Below are positions 10,467 to 19,021 of a stretch of 64,000 nt of DNA, piece after piece. The position numbers and the translations under genes were made by a program. The DNA is from Corynebacterium ulcerans (GTDB lineage: Bacteria; Actinomycetota; Actinomycetes; Mycobacteriales; Mycobacteriaceae). The DNA is taken from positions 1,488,001 to 1,552,000 of the forward strand of contig NZ_LT906443.1 in NCBI RefSeq assembly GCF_900187135.1, read 5' to 3'. Numbering within the stretch: the first letter of the stretch is position 1; every line of letters begins with the position of its first letter. Under the pieces are notes generated by a model, which did no database searches, had not been told where the DNA came from, and worked only from the letters and a program-made list of their open reading frames with translations.

Positions 10467-11467
10467 TGAAAAATCTCCGGTTCCCCCTACGTGCGGCGGT
10501 CGTTACGCTCGCCGCGTCCGTCGTGCTCAGCGCTTGCTCTGCAACAGGCGGTGCCCCGCGTTCCTCGAATACTTCGGGCGGGCAGGCAGGTGGAGTAGAC
10601 ACGCCTCGTTATGTCGTCGCGATGGTGACGCATGGCGCCCCTGGCGACACCTTCTGGGATTTGGTGCGTAAGGGCGCAGAAGACGCAGCTAAAAAGAACA
10701 ACATGGAGCTGCGCTACTCATCGGATCCCGAAGCGCCGAATCAATCTAATCTGATTCAAAACGCTATCGACTCCAAAGTCGACGGAATCGCGGTGACTAT
10801 GCCCAACGCAGAGGCAATTGGACCAGCCGCAAAGAAAGCGGTGACTGCCAAGATCCCGACGGTGGCGCTCAACGCCGGAATGGATGCGTACCAAAAATAT
10901 GACATCTCTGCGTTCTTTGGTCAGGAAGAAAAAGTAGCCGGGACCTTAGCCGGCAAACGTCTTGCCCAAGATGGCGCCAAACATGCGCTCTGCGTTATTC
11001 ACGAGCAAGGCAACTCCTCACAGGAGGCTCGTTGTGCAGGCCTTAAAGAGGGGCTTGCCGGCGCTGACATGGAAGTCCTTTATGTCAACGGTAAGGATAT
11101 GACGAGCGTTCAATCCACTGTGCAAGCAAAACTCGCACAGGACAAGAGCATCGACTGGGTGATGGGGCTTGTGGCCCCTGTGGCGCTCACCAGCGTTGAT
11201 GCCGTAAAAAACTCTGGAAGCTCAGCCAAAATCTCAACCTTTGATACCAACGCGCAGCTCGTGACCGCCATCAAGGAAGGTACCGTGCAGTGGGCTGTGG
11301 ATCAGCAGCCGTATCTCCAGGGCTACATGGCCATTGATGCGTTGTGGCTTGCACAGCGCAACGGATCCACCGTCGGAGGGAATCGACCGGTCTACACCGG
11401 ACCGAGCTTTGTCGACGCCACCAACGTAGACAAGATCGCAGATTCCGCAAAGGCAGGCCTACGTTGA
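10466..11467 (+). CDS. ABC transporter substrate-binding lipoprotein, sugar (RbsB-like) family
   Basis: A 333-residue periplasmic-binding-protein-like lipoprotein. The signal peptide ends in the lipobox VLSAC, and the cysteine would be lipidated. The mature part matches the LacI/RbsB-type fold (Peripla_BP_4): YVVAMVTHGAPGDTFWDLVRKG, DAAKKNNMELRY, QNAIDSKVDGIAVTMPN and IAIDALWLAQRN-like C-terminal elements. It should deliver a sugar or related polyol to the permease encoded next. The substrate cannot be read from sequence. The start is GTG, apparently leaderless. The stop overlaps the TTG start of the permease (TTGA). Confidence 0.85.
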   Translation: MKNLRFPLRAAVVTLAASVVLSACSATGGAPRSSNTSGGQAGGVDTPRYVVAMVTHGAPGDTFWDLVRKGAEDAAKKNNMELRYSSDPEAPNQSNLIQNAIDSKVDGIAVTMPNAEAIGPAAKKAVTAKIPTVALNAGMDAYQKYDISAFFGQEEKVAGTLAGKRLAQDGAKHALCVIHEQGNSSQEARCAGLKEGLAGADMEVLYVNGKDMTSVQSTVQAKLAQDKSIDWVMGLVAPVALTSVDAVKNSGSSAKISTFDTNAQLVTAIKEGTVQWAVDQQPYLQGYMAIDALWLAQRNGSTVGGNRPVYTGPSFVDATNVDKIADSAKAGLR

Positions 11468-12546
11468 TCACTCCTCCTACCTCAGAATCCGCAACAGCAG
11501 GTACCGCAGACATTGGAACTGCCACACAAGGCGACGATAGACTGCGCCGGCGAACGGGTTTGTCCGCATTAATTCGGCGCCCAGAGTTTGCCAGCCTGCT
11601 AGGTGCGGTCGCCATATTCGTTCTGTTTTTGAGCGTGGCACCGTCGTTTCGCTCCATTGATGCGCTGACTACGGTCCTTTATGCGAGTTCTACTTTAGGA
11701 ATCGTCGCGGTGGCCGTGGGGCTGCTCATGATCGGTAATGAATTTGATTTGTCCTCGGGCGTGGCAGTTACTACAGCGGCGTTAGCTGCGACGATGCTGA
11801 ATTACAATCTGCATCTCAATAGCTGGGTCGGCGCATGTATGTCTTTGTTCATTGCATTAGCAATCGGCGCACTGAACGGGTATCTGGTGACTAAGACCGG
11901 AATTGACAGCTTCCTGATCACACTAGCGGCGTTCCTCATGCTGCAAGGACTTAACCTGGCCATCACTAAACTGGTGACCAGCCAAGTAGCGACCCCCAGC
12001 ATCGCCGACATGGAAGGTTTCCCTTCGGCTCAAAAGGTCTTTGCAGGGACCGTACACATCGGTAGTGTCTCTGTGCGCGCAACCGTTTTTTGGTGGATAT
12101 TCTTTGTAGCAGCGGGCTCATGGTTGCTATTTAAGACGCGATTTGGCAACTGGATTTTTGCAGTCGGTGGGGATGCCGATGCCGCCCGCGCTTCTGGTGT
12201 GCCCGTGGCACGCGTCAAAATCATCTTGTTCATGTTCGTTGGTTTTGCCGCCTGGTTTGTGGGCATGCATAACCTCTTCACCTTCGACTCCATTCAAGCT
12301 GGTCAAGGCGTGGGTAACGAGTTCTTGTACATCATCGCTGCGGTGATTGGTGGCTGCGCAATGACCGGCGGACGCGGCACGATCATAGGCACCGCTATTG
12401 GCGCCCTCATCTTTGGAATGACAAACCAGGGAATCGTCTATGCAGGATGGAACCCCGACTGGTTTAAGTTCTTCCTCGGAGCCATGTTGCTTTTTGCAGT
12501 GCTCACCAACACTTCCTTTGCCACGCTTACCAAGGGGAGGAAATAA
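11464..12546 (+). CDS. ABC transporter permease, ribose/sugar (RbsC-like) family
   Basis: A 360-residue BPD_transp_2-type permease with about nine to ten membrane segments. It includes VGLLMIGNEFDLSSGVAV, the conserved Asp-Leu-Ser region of RbsC proteins, and AVIGGCAMTGGRGTIIGTA near the C-terminus. The open frame extends further upstream, but I choose TTG at 11464, which overlaps the stop of the binding-protein gene as TTGA and has a purine-rich AAAGGCAGG upstream. An upstream start would run deep into the preceding gene. Confidence 0.83.
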   Translation: MITPPTSESATAGTADIGTATQGDDRLRRRTGLSALIRRPEFASLLGAVAIFVLFLSVAPSFRSIDALTTVLYASSTLGIVAVAVGLLMIGNEFDLSSGVAVTTAALAATMLNYNLHLNSWVGACMSLFIALAIGALNGYLVTKTGIDSFLITLAAFLMLQGLNLAITKLVTSQVATPSIADMEGFPSAQKVFAGTVHIGSVSVRATVFWWIFFVAAGSWLLFKTRFGNWIFAVGGDADAARASGVPVARVKIILFMFVGFAAWFVGMHNLFTFDSIQAGQGVGNEFLYIIAAVIGGCAMTGGRGTIIGTAIGALIFGMTNQGIVYAGWNPDWFKFFLGAMLLFAVLTNTSFATLTKGRK

Positions 12547-13320
12547 ATGGATACGTCCACAACTCCGATCATTGAACTACGCGACATCACAAAAAGCTAT
12601 GGCGCATTCGACGCCCTACGCGGCGTGAACCTAAGCGTCGCGCCGGGTGAGGTGACGTGCGTCCTAGGCGATAACGGCGCAGGAAAATCCACGCTCATCA
12701 AGATATTATCGGGCTTGCATAAGCAGACTTCGGGAGAGCTGCTTATCGACGACCAGCCAGTAACCTTTAACAGCCCCCGCGAGGCGTTAGACCATGGGAT
12801 TGCCACTGTTCACCAAAACTTAGCGGTGGTTGGACAGATGTCGGTGTGGCGGAATTTTTTCCTAGGACAAGAGCTCACAGGTTTTTTGGGGCGTCTCCGT
12901 GAAGAGGAAATGCATTCGATTGCTCAAGAACAGTTGAAGGCTATGGGGATCGATCTGCCCGACATAGATGTGGACGTGGAGTCCTTGTCGGGCGGACAGC
13001 GCCAAGTGGTAGCCATTGCCCGTGCTGTGTATTTCGGTGCTCGCGTCATCATCCTTGATGAGCCCACTGCGGCTCTCGGCGTGAAGCAATCTGGCATGGT
13101 GCTGCGCTTTGTAGCAGCCGCACGAGACAAGGGGATTGGTGTGGTTCTTATTACCCACAATCCTCACCATGCATACCTGGTGGGCGACCGCTTTACCATC
13201 CTCAACCTAGGCAATCAGATATTGAACGCGTCGAGGGATCAGGTAACTCTGGAGCAATTAACGCAGCAGATGGCTGGCGGTGGGGAACTAGAGGCGTTAA
13301 GCCACGAGCTATCCCGTTAG
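12547..13320 (+). CDS. ABC transporter ATP-binding protein, sugar type
   Basis: A 257-residue single-domain ATPase. It has Walker A GDNGAGKST, signature LSGGQRQVVAIARA, Walker B VIILDEPTAALG and the H-loop ITHNPHHA. Most RbsA-type ATPases are tandem duplicates of about 500 aa. This one is a half-size form that would work as a homodimer, as in FrcA-like carbohydrate importers. ATG follows the permease stop directly, and the GGGAGG ribosome-binding site lies within the permease end. It is the last gene of the three-gene importer operon. Confidence 0.87.
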   Translation: MDTSTTPIIELRDITKSYGAFDALRGVNLSVAPGEVTCVLGDNGAGKSTLIKILSGLHKQTSGELLIDDQPVTFNSPREALDHGIATVHQNLAVVGQMSVWRNFFLGQELTGFLGRLREEEMHSIAQEQLKAMGIDLPDIDVDVESLSGGQRQVVAIARAVYFGARVIILDEPTAALGVKQSGMVLRFVAAARDKGIGVVLITHNPHHAYLVGDRFTILNLGNQILNASRDQVTLEQLTQQMAGGGELEALSHELSR

Positions 13321-13362
13321 GGAGAAGATTGCGGGGTAAGGGAGGGCGTCGATACGCAAAAA

Positions 13363-13405
13363 AATACCGCCTCATCCGGGTCTAGCGGAGAGGCGGTATT
13401 GTTTT
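13363..13405. terminator. Bidirectional terminator between the ABC operon and cwsA
   Basis: Arms AATACCGCCTC (13363-13373) and GAGGCGGTATT (13390-13400) are flanked by A-runs on the left and GTTTTT on the right, suitable for both converging genes. Confidence 0.85.
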
Positions 13406-14109
13406 TACTTGTCTTCCTGAGAATCCGTATGCTGCTTGAGCTGGTTTTCTAGGGAACCGAGAAGTTCCTCGTCGCGTTCCGTGGCTCCTTCCTCCGGAGA
13501 AGCCACATGTTCTTCCTCGCCGTCAACAGGCGTGTGAGTGGAGTACACAAGGCGGGATTCTTGGGTGTTCACAGAGTCTGCGCCGAAATCCTCTACGCGT
13601 GGTGGCTCAGTAGAGACGACGTCACGCTTGCTTAGGAAGTAATAGACGACGGCACCCACGGCAGCAAGAAGCGTGGTGAAGAGCGAGAAATTGAACAGGC
13701 GCTTACCAAAGCTGGGCTGCTTCTTGGGGGTTGCGCTCTTCTTAGCGGATTGTGCAGCTTTCCGCGCAGCCTTCTGAGCCTTTTTAGACTGCTTGCTCAA
13801 AGACTTAGATGCTTTGGAGGCTTTCTTATTGACTGTTTTCACCGTGTCATCCTTGGCGGCTGCGGCGTCGGCGATCGCGGAATCAAGGCGCTTGCGGGCC
13901 TGCGCGGTGAGGCTGCTGACGCGCTCTTGCGACTGATCGTAGAGATCTGTGACGTTGGACTTTACCTCTTTGCGGACGTCATCATAAGAATCGGCAGCAT
14001 TGAGTAGCGCATCGTATGCCTCACGAGTCTTACGATCGCGGTAGCTTGCGTACTTGTCGTATGCCGCCTTGGTGACCAAAACGGCGCCGCGAATAGTGCT
14101 GCTGTTCAT
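13405..14109 (-). CDS. cwsA: CwsA-like cell wall/division membrane protein
   Basis: A 234-residue protein with a long N-terminal helical, Lys/Ala-rich part (about residues 1-135). It includes a strongly basic segment KKASKASKSLSKQSKKAQKA, followed by one membrane span (FSLFTTLLAAVGAVVYYFLS) and an acidic C-terminal tail. The position between the gyrA/tRNA cluster and ppiA is that of mycobacterial CwsA (Rv0008c), a membrane protein linked to Wag31 and CrgA and to polar growth. Sequence similarity to CwsA is modest, so the name rests mainly on synteny and topology. Confidence 0.65.
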   Translation of the reverse strand: MNSSTIRGAVLVTKAAYDKYASYRDRKTREAYDALLNAADSYDDVRKEVKSNVTDLYDQSQERVSSLTAQARKRLDSAIADAAAAKDDTVKTVNKKASKASKSLSKQSKKAQKAARKAAQSAKKSATPKKQPSFGKRLFNFSLFTTLLAAVGAVVYYFLSKRDVVSTEPPRVEDFGADSVNTQESRLVYSTHTPVDGEEEHVASPEEGATERDEELLGSLENQLKQHTDSQEDK

Positions 14110-14184
14110 AGGATGCTCCCATCAGAAACTGACAAAATGAGTTCGTTGTTACTTCCAGCGTAGCGAGGTTGACGCATTCGCGCT

Positions 14185-14198
14185 TATGATGGTGCGTA
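14185..14198 (+). promoter_or_regulatory. -10 element of a probable leaderless ppiA transcript
   Basis: TATGAT at 14185-14190 is followed by 7 nt and then the ATG at 14198. No ribosome-binding site is present. No convincing -35 is found at normal spacing (TTGACG at 14169 is only 10 nt away). Confidence 0.45.
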
Positions 14199-14722
14199 TG
14201 ACTTTGAAAACCGCTACCGCGATTTTGCACACCAACCGTGGTGATGTTGCAATCGAACTCTTTGGCAACCATGCTCCAAAGACTGTCGAAAACTTTGTCA
14301 CCTTGGCAGATGGCTCTGCAGACTACAAGACTGAGAACGCCTCCGGAACCGCTGAAGGACCGTTCTATGATGGTGCCGTTTTCCACCGCGTCATCGATGG
14401 CTTCATGATCCAAGGCGGTGACCCCACCGGCACCGGTCGTGGCGGCCCAGGCTACATGTTTGCAGATGAGTTCCACCCGGAGCTTCAGTTCGACCGTCCG
14501 TTCCTGCTCGCTATGGCCAATGCAGGCCCAGGCACCAACGGTTCCCAGTTCTTTATCACCGTGGTGCCCACCCCGCACCTCAACAACCACCACACCATTT
14601 TCGGTGAGGTCACTGACCCTGCATCGCAGAAGGTCGTTATGGACATTGCTCAGACTGCTACCGACCGCATGGATCGCCCTGTCGAGCCAGTTGTGATCGA
14701 GTCTGTAGAGATCACGGAGTAA
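14198..14722 (+). CDS. ppiA: Peptidyl-prolyl cis-trans isomerase, cyclophilin type
   Basis: A 174-residue cytoplasmic cyclophilin that catalyses proline isomerisation. The active-site signature is present as [20 protein letters not shown], with [10 protein letters not shown] and HTIFGEV further on. I use ATG 14198 ([16 protein letters not shown]), which matches the normal family start. The ATGs at 14186 and 14189 fall inside the predicted -10. Its place beside cwsA mirrors mycobacterial ppiA. A terminator follows. Confidence 0.93.
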   Translation: MTLKTATAILHTNRGDVAIELFGNHAPKTVENFVTLADGSADYKTENASGTAEGPFYDGAVFHRVIDGFMIQGGDPTGTGRGGPGYMFADEFHPELQFDRPFLLAMANAGPGTNGSQFFITVVPTPHLNNHHTIFGEVTDPASQKVVMDIAQTATDRMDRPVEPVVIESVEITE

Positions 14723-14736
14723 AACGCTCCATATAG

Positions 14737-14779
14737 CCCCAAGTACCGCGGCCACCGTGCTTCGGATACTTGGGGTTTT
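14737..14779 (+). terminator. Terminator after ppiA
   Basis: Arms CCCCAAGTA (14737-14745) and TACTTGGGG (14767-14775) are followed by TTTTC. An in-frame TTG of the next ORF lies inside this stem, which argues for the later ATG start of the rhomboid gene. Confidence 0.8.
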
Positions 14780-14805
14780 CTTCTACTTTCAACGAAAATG
14801 GGGGA

Positions 14806-15546
14806 ATGTCCGCCCAACGAACAGTCCGTGCAGCGTATAACCAGGCTCCCGCCACAGTGATACTTAGCTTATCGACGCTCATCATTTTCCTCATCACCGC
14901 TGTCCAATCGCGGTCGATAACCGATAACCTCTACGACTCGTGGCTCGGCGATCACTGGATTCTCTACACTCCACAGATGCATGATCCACTAGGAATGTTG
15001 CGCGCAATCGGTTCAATGTTCCTGCATATTGGCCCTGCCCACCTTGCTATCAACCTCTTTTTACTTTTCTTTTTAGGCCGTGAGGTTGAGCAATTTACGG
15101 GGTCTGCTTTCTTTAGCGCCGCGTATTTTATTAGCGGATTAGGCGCATCGCTAACAATCATGATTCTGGATCCTCTTTCGCCGACTGCGGGAGCTTCCGG
15201 TGCTATCTACGGGTTGATGGCGATCATGGTGGCCATAGCGATAACGCGCAAAACTGATATTCGTGCACCTCTCATTCTCGTTGCCGTGAACGTGGGATAC
15301 TCATTGATCACCGACAACGTTTCCCTCTGGGGACACATCGGGGGCCTTATCGCTGGCGCGATAGTCGCACTTCCTCTTATGGCTGCACACCGCAGTCACT
15401 CTGCTTCCGGAGGATTTTTAGCCTATGCAGCGCCGAGAACCCATCGACATTCTCTACGGAGACAATTAATCACATGGCTTATAGTGGCCGCGATTGCTGC
15501 GTGTGAAGTCATCGGAATCTGGGTCGCTGGCACCAGATTGTTGTAG
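14806..15546 (+). CDS. Rhomboid-family intramembrane serine protease
   Basis: A 246-residue membrane protein of six or seven segments. The catalytic serine lies in GASGAIYGL and the catalytic histidine in GHIGGLIAG. The N-terminal hydrophobic segment is followed by the periplasmic loop and HIGPAHLAINLFLLFFLG, matching the HxxxN helix of rhomboids. The start is ATG 14806, because an upstream TTG lies in the ppiA terminator. The same rhomboid is found next to ppiA in mycobacteria (the Rv0110-like family). Substrates are unknown. Confidence 0.88.
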   Translation: MSAQRTVRAAYNQAPATVILSLSTLIIFLITAVQSRSITDNLYDSWLGDHWILYTPQMHDPLGMLRAIGSMFLHIGPAHLAINLFLLFFLGREVEQFTGSAFFSAAYFISGLGASLTIMILDPLSPTAGASGAIYGLMAIMVAIAITRKTDIRAPLILVAVNVGYSLITDNVSLWGHIGGLIAGAIVALPLMAAHRSHSASGGFLAYAAPRTHRHSLRRQLITWLIVAAIAACEVIGIWVAGTRLL

Positions 15547-16595
15547 CTCACAACTCAGGGGCAGTGCTGTGGAATCGTTGGTGCGGTTTCACAGCACTAT
15601 TTTTATGCCTTGAGTTTCCTTTCTGAGGACTGCGAGTGCCTGAATATGTCTGATTGTATTTGTATCTGTTTGCTTATCCATTGGACGTTGAGACTCTCAA
15701 GCTTGTTTAAATCACAATCATGGGATTTAACGCCATATCTATGGAGTTATCCACTGAAATTTCACAGATTTTTGGAATAATTCGTTGTTCTCACAAGGGT
15801 GTGAATTATCCACAAGAGTTATCCACACTGTGGATAATTACACGAGTGTTGTTCAACGCCTCTTTCTCTAATTTCTGAATTTTTGCAGGGAACAACCTGG
15901 GCTTTTGCGGAAGCCTTCGAACAAAGCCCCAGGTGGGGAAGAAGTGCACAACTTTATCCACAGGGTGTGAAGAAACTCTGGGGATAATCCCATAGGTGGG
16001 TTTTGCACATTTTTATACACAGCCTGTGGATAACTTTGTGCACAGTTGTACACATGGGAGTGGAAAGAGGGTTGGCACCTCTTTGTGATTGGTGCTTGAT
16101 GTGAATATGTGGTCCCGTTGCGGAGAATAAAAAATCGAATCGCCGATTGTGCCTGATTGGCCAGAGGATAATGTTTCCTTGTGAATAAAAAGGCTGGATG
16201 AAAGCCGGTACGGGCTTATAGCTCAAGATTGAGCGGGTTGTGCCGGTGGGACCGTGGGGGCCTAAAACGGTAGCGTGACGTCACATCCGCGGATGGGATT
16301 GGTCACTTATCGGGGAGTTGTTCGCAGTGGAAATATGCTGCGAAAAAACCTTATTAGTGCCATAACCTTATCTTTTGTGTCTAAAAGCTTTTTAGGAGAC
16401 GCAGGCCACACCTTAACAACCTTCCGTTTAAAGGTTTTTTAAATGTTTAATTTTGCGTATTTTAAGGAATGTGGAGCGGTTATCGCTTGATGTGTTGGCG
16501 TTTATGCAGGTGTAATCCCTGTTGGAAAATTGGGCATCAATCCGGGTTTGCCGATCCTGAGATTTATATAAATTTTATCCAGGAAGTGAAGAACT
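15547..16595. other. Gene-free kilobase between rhomboid and adhesin genes
   Basis: No coding region can be supported in this 1049-bp gap. The central part carries a DnaA-box cluster (annotated separately). The right part (about 16340-16480) is markedly AT-rich with runs such as AAAGGTTTTTTAAATGTTT, and probably includes the adhesin promoter. A ribosome-binding element (AGGAAG) precedes the adhesin ATG at 16596. Confidence 0.7.
15747..16033. promoter_or_regulatory. Cluster of DnaA boxes (TTATCCACA)
   Basis: Exact TTATCCACA boxes are at 15806-15814, 15819-15827 and 15954-15962 on the plus strand, and at 15829-15837 and 16025-16033 on the minus strand. One-mismatch forms are TTATCCACT (15747-15755), TTATCCCCA (minus, 15979-15987) and TTATACACA (16013-16021, the form of E. 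coli R2). That is five perfect and three near-perfect 9-mers in 287 bp. Two of them face each other with a 1-nt gap (15819-15837). The cluster lies about 15 kb from recF, so it is unlikely to be the primary oriC. It may titrate, or modulate nucleotide exchange on, DnaA. Confidence 0.75.
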
Positions 16596-18524
16596 ATGGA
16601 AAATATGTCTTTCCCTGCGCGTTCTCAACGAGCAGGGAAGCTTCTATGCGTTGTAGCATGTGCGATCGCACTCGTCTCATCACTGATGATGTTTGCCACC
16701 GGGCAGCCTCTAGCGCGCGCTGAAGCCGTGTGCAGTGGTGGGGATTGGTCTGACCTTACATGGAAAGACGAGCATTCAAACCCTAGCCTGAGGGATAACA
16801 CCTATCATGGGCCGGGTTCCCACGCTGAGGTGCAGTTTGAGTGGAAGGCAAAAGCTGACGCTAAGCAGGGCGACAAGATCACTTTTACGCTTCCTCCACA
16901 ACTACAAGGCGTGGACACTGGATCAATTTTGCTGCAGGACAGCAAGAACGAACTTGTAGCGCGGGGAAGTTGGGACAGCGGGCGTAAATCTTTTGTGATT
17001 ACGCTTGAACAGTTTGCCAATACCCACTTTAACGTGCAGGGGACAGCCTTTGTCTCGGCGAAATGGAACCGCGACGGGATTGATGGAGACCCTAAGAAAT
17101 TTGAGGGGGCGCTGAACTTTAACGGATGCGGTAGTGGATCTCTTAATGGAAAATACGAGGAAGGCTCGGAAGGTGATTCCCACGAGACCTCCAAGATCGG
17201 TGAATATCGGGGATATGATTCCGTGAATAAGGTGCATAAAGTCCAGTGGACAGTAGGGCTAAGTGGAAAAACGGGAAACGGGCAGCGAGTCTTGGTCACC
17301 GATAATGCTCCCGCTGGATGGAACTTTGCATGCGACGGAAAATACAACGACGGATATGCTCCGGTGTATGTATCAAGCTTTACTAAAGGGGATCCTTCGG
17401 GGGAAAGAAGGCATCAGATTTTCAATGCGCAAAATTCTGATACGGGAGGGATGCGATATGGATTCGGAGACAGCATCAAAAACGATGATGGTTTTTTAGC
17501 TGGGTATAGTTACAAACTCAACTGCACGCCGCAACAAGTGTCTGTTGAACTTCCCTACGGAATTTCCCCTGAGTCCAGCCCGCTCATCTCGTTGCTTACT
17601 ATCTCAACCGAGAAGCCCGCTTTGGGCTCTACCATCTACAACACTGCAGAAGTAAACGGTAAAAACATTAGCGGTAGCGTTACGTTCCCTAGCGCCGGCG
17701 GCCAGGGGAGAGGAAGCAAAGGTGGGTTTACAATTGAAAAAATTGTTTCCGGTGAGCACACCTCGAAGCAATTTTCTTTTGAGTGGTCGTGCACGTCGCA
17801 AAGCAAAGAAACAAAGAGCGGCACTATTAAGCTCGCAAACGGGGACGTGCATCATGAAAAACAGCTGGATAAAGGCGCATCGTGCGTGATTAAAGAGGAA
17901 GACGCTGATGCAGCGTCTGAGAAGAAGCATTCTTTGAAGTGGTCTGTAGACGGTGAGGATAAAGAAGGCGAGTCCGTAGCCATATCCATCAGGCAGCCTG
18001 AAGAACAGGCAGTTCAAGTAGTCGCAACAAATATCTATTATCAGGAAGAACCGGAGATCCCTCCTGTGCCTCCCACGACTACCTCGTCCTCTTCGCCGTC
18101 GACAACAGCGTCAACGGAAACGACCACGAAGACCACAACGACAACCACAACTGCAACGAAGACGACCGAGCCTTCTGCAACGACAACCACGTCGGCGCCG
18201 CCGTCAGCGCCAAGAACTACAGAACCCACGCGGACACCACGTAATCCTTTATTACCGATACCTATTCCCATCCCCATACCGCTTCCGCCGGCACCGCCAG
18301 TGACCACAACGGTGACGCCGCATGCTCCTGCGCCTGTGCCGCCGCCCGCCACGCCGTCGATAGCTTCCAGCAAACCTGTGGATGCTGCGCCTCAACCGCC
18401 CGCGAAGCGCCTTCTAGCTCGTACCGGCGCTTCCGTCGCAGGTCTTGTTATTCCTGCACTGTTCTTGATGATCGGTGGCATGGGATTGCTCATGATTATT
18501 CGCAGAAAACGAAACTCGGAATAA
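16596..18524 (+). CDS. Cell-wall-anchored adhesin-like surface protein (LARTG sorting signal, DUF5979-type domain)
   Basis: A 642-residue surface protein. The signal peptide is long (charged FPARSQRAGK, then hydrophobic, ending about ARAEA). The N-terminal 330 residues resemble MSCRAMM-type Ig-like adhesion domains with paired cysteines, for example VCSGGDWSDLTW at the start of the mature protein. Residues about 375-475 form a DUF5979-like domain beginning GFTIEKIVSGEHTSKQFSF. A Thr/Ser/Pro-rich stalk (about 490-590) includes the short alternating run PIPIPIPIPLPP. The C-terminus is a sortase signal with the non-canonical motif LARTG, then a hydrophobic segment and RRKRNSE. No sortase gene is adjacent. 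A terminator follows. Adhesion is inferred from architecture. Confidence 0.82.
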   Translation: MENMSFPARSQRAGKLLCVVACAIALVSSLMMFATGQPLARAEAVCSGGDWSDLTWKDEHSNPSLRDNTYHGPGSHAEVQFEWKAKADAKQGDKITFTLPPQLQGVDTGSILLQDSKNELVARGSWDSGRKSFVITLEQFANTHFNVQGTAFVSAKWNRDGIDGDPKKFEGALNFNGCGSGSLNGKYEEGSEGDSHETSKIGEYRGYDSVNKVHKVQWTVGLSGKTGNGQRVLVTDNAPAGWNFACDGKYNDGYAPVYVSSFTKGDPSGERRHQIFNAQNSDTGGMRYGFGDSIKNDDGFLAGYSYKLNCTPQQVSVELPYGISPESSPLISLLTISTEKPALGSTIYNTAEVNGKNISGSVTFPSAGGQGRGSKGGFTIEKIVSGEHTSKQFSFEWSCTSQSKETKSGTIKLANGDVHHEKQLDKGASCVIKEEDADAASEKKHSLKWSVDGEDKEGESVAISIRQPEEQAVQVVATNIYYQEEPEIPPVPPTTTSSSSPSTTASTETTTKTTTTTTTATKTTEPSATTTTSAPPSAPRTTEPTRTPRNPLLPIPIPIPIPLPPAPPVTTTVTPHAPAPVPPPATPSIASSKPVDAAPQPPAKRLLARTGASVAGLVIPALFLMIGGMGLLMIIRRKRNSE

Positions 18525-18549
18525 TCCACCGAAAATAAAGGAAATCTGG

Positions 18550-18580
18550 CCCCTTGTTCTTCTCTCAAGGGGTTAGCTTT
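18550..18580 (+). terminator. Terminator after the adhesin gene
   Basis: Arms CCCCTTG (18550-18556) and CAAGGGG (18566-18572) are followed by TTAGCTTTT. Confidence 0.7.
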
Positions 18581-18598
18581 TCGACGCACACTCGCCGG

Positions 18599-18985
18599 TT
18601 ACGTTGTAGCGAGTTTTTGTGCCCTTTGGAAGCTGACCCCCAGCAATGTGCCGATGTCCCTATAAGATAAGCCTTTTTTGGATAGTTCTGCGGCGGCTTG
18701 TCGCATGAGCTGGGAGGCTTCCTCTTGGGCTTGTTTTGCCGCTTGATTAGCCTGTACCGCTTGGTTGGCTATATCCGCTATGGATTCTCCTTCACGGAAT
18801 TCGATGTTCACGATGTCTTTGTAAGGGTCATCGGTAAGCTCTGGGAAAAGCTCCAATGCATCGCGGACCATATCTGGAATTTGATCCAGGCGCCGGGTTT
18901 GGGTGAGTAAGCCTGGATCTTCTTTAAGCTGGATTACCCACCAGCCCTCCCCTCGTTCCGTGAGGGCTGTAAAAGTGTTGGTCAT
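18599..18985 (-). CDS. Orphan HicB-like protein with C-terminal HTH
   Basis: A 128-residue protein whose N-terminal half (FTALTERGEGWWVIQLKEDP, then TRRLDQIPDMVRDALELF) resembles the HicB antitoxin fold, a partial RNase H-like domain. A helical Gln/Ala-rich linker follows (ANQAVQANQAAKQAQEEA). The C-terminus (KKGLSYRDIGTLLGVSFQRAQKLA) is a helix-turn-helix. No HicA-type toxin gene is visible on either side, so this is a solitary HicB. It may be a DNA-binding regulator. It lies between the adhesin and the CRISPR locus, in a stretch that looks accessory. Confidence 0.7.
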   Translation of the reverse strand: MTNTFTALTERGEGWWVIQLKEDPGLLTQTRRLDQIPDMVRDALELFPELTDDPYKDIVNIEFREGESIADIANQAVQANQAAKQAQEEASQLMRQAAAELSKKGLSYRDIGTLLGVSFQRAQKLATT

Positions 18986-19021
18986 TTTTATTTCTATCTA
19001 CTTGTAAAATGTAGTTGTTTT

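Noticed and set aside
15747..16033. DnaA-box cluster as the primary oriC
   Set aside because: The window starts in recF, so dnaA and the usual origin should be a few kb to the left; gyrB and gyrA would be transcribed head-on to forks from this site. I keep it as a DnaA-binding locus only.
18041..18373. Val/Gly-rich frame opposite the adhesin stalk
   Set aside because: It is the reverse of the Thr/Pro-rich low-complexity codons.
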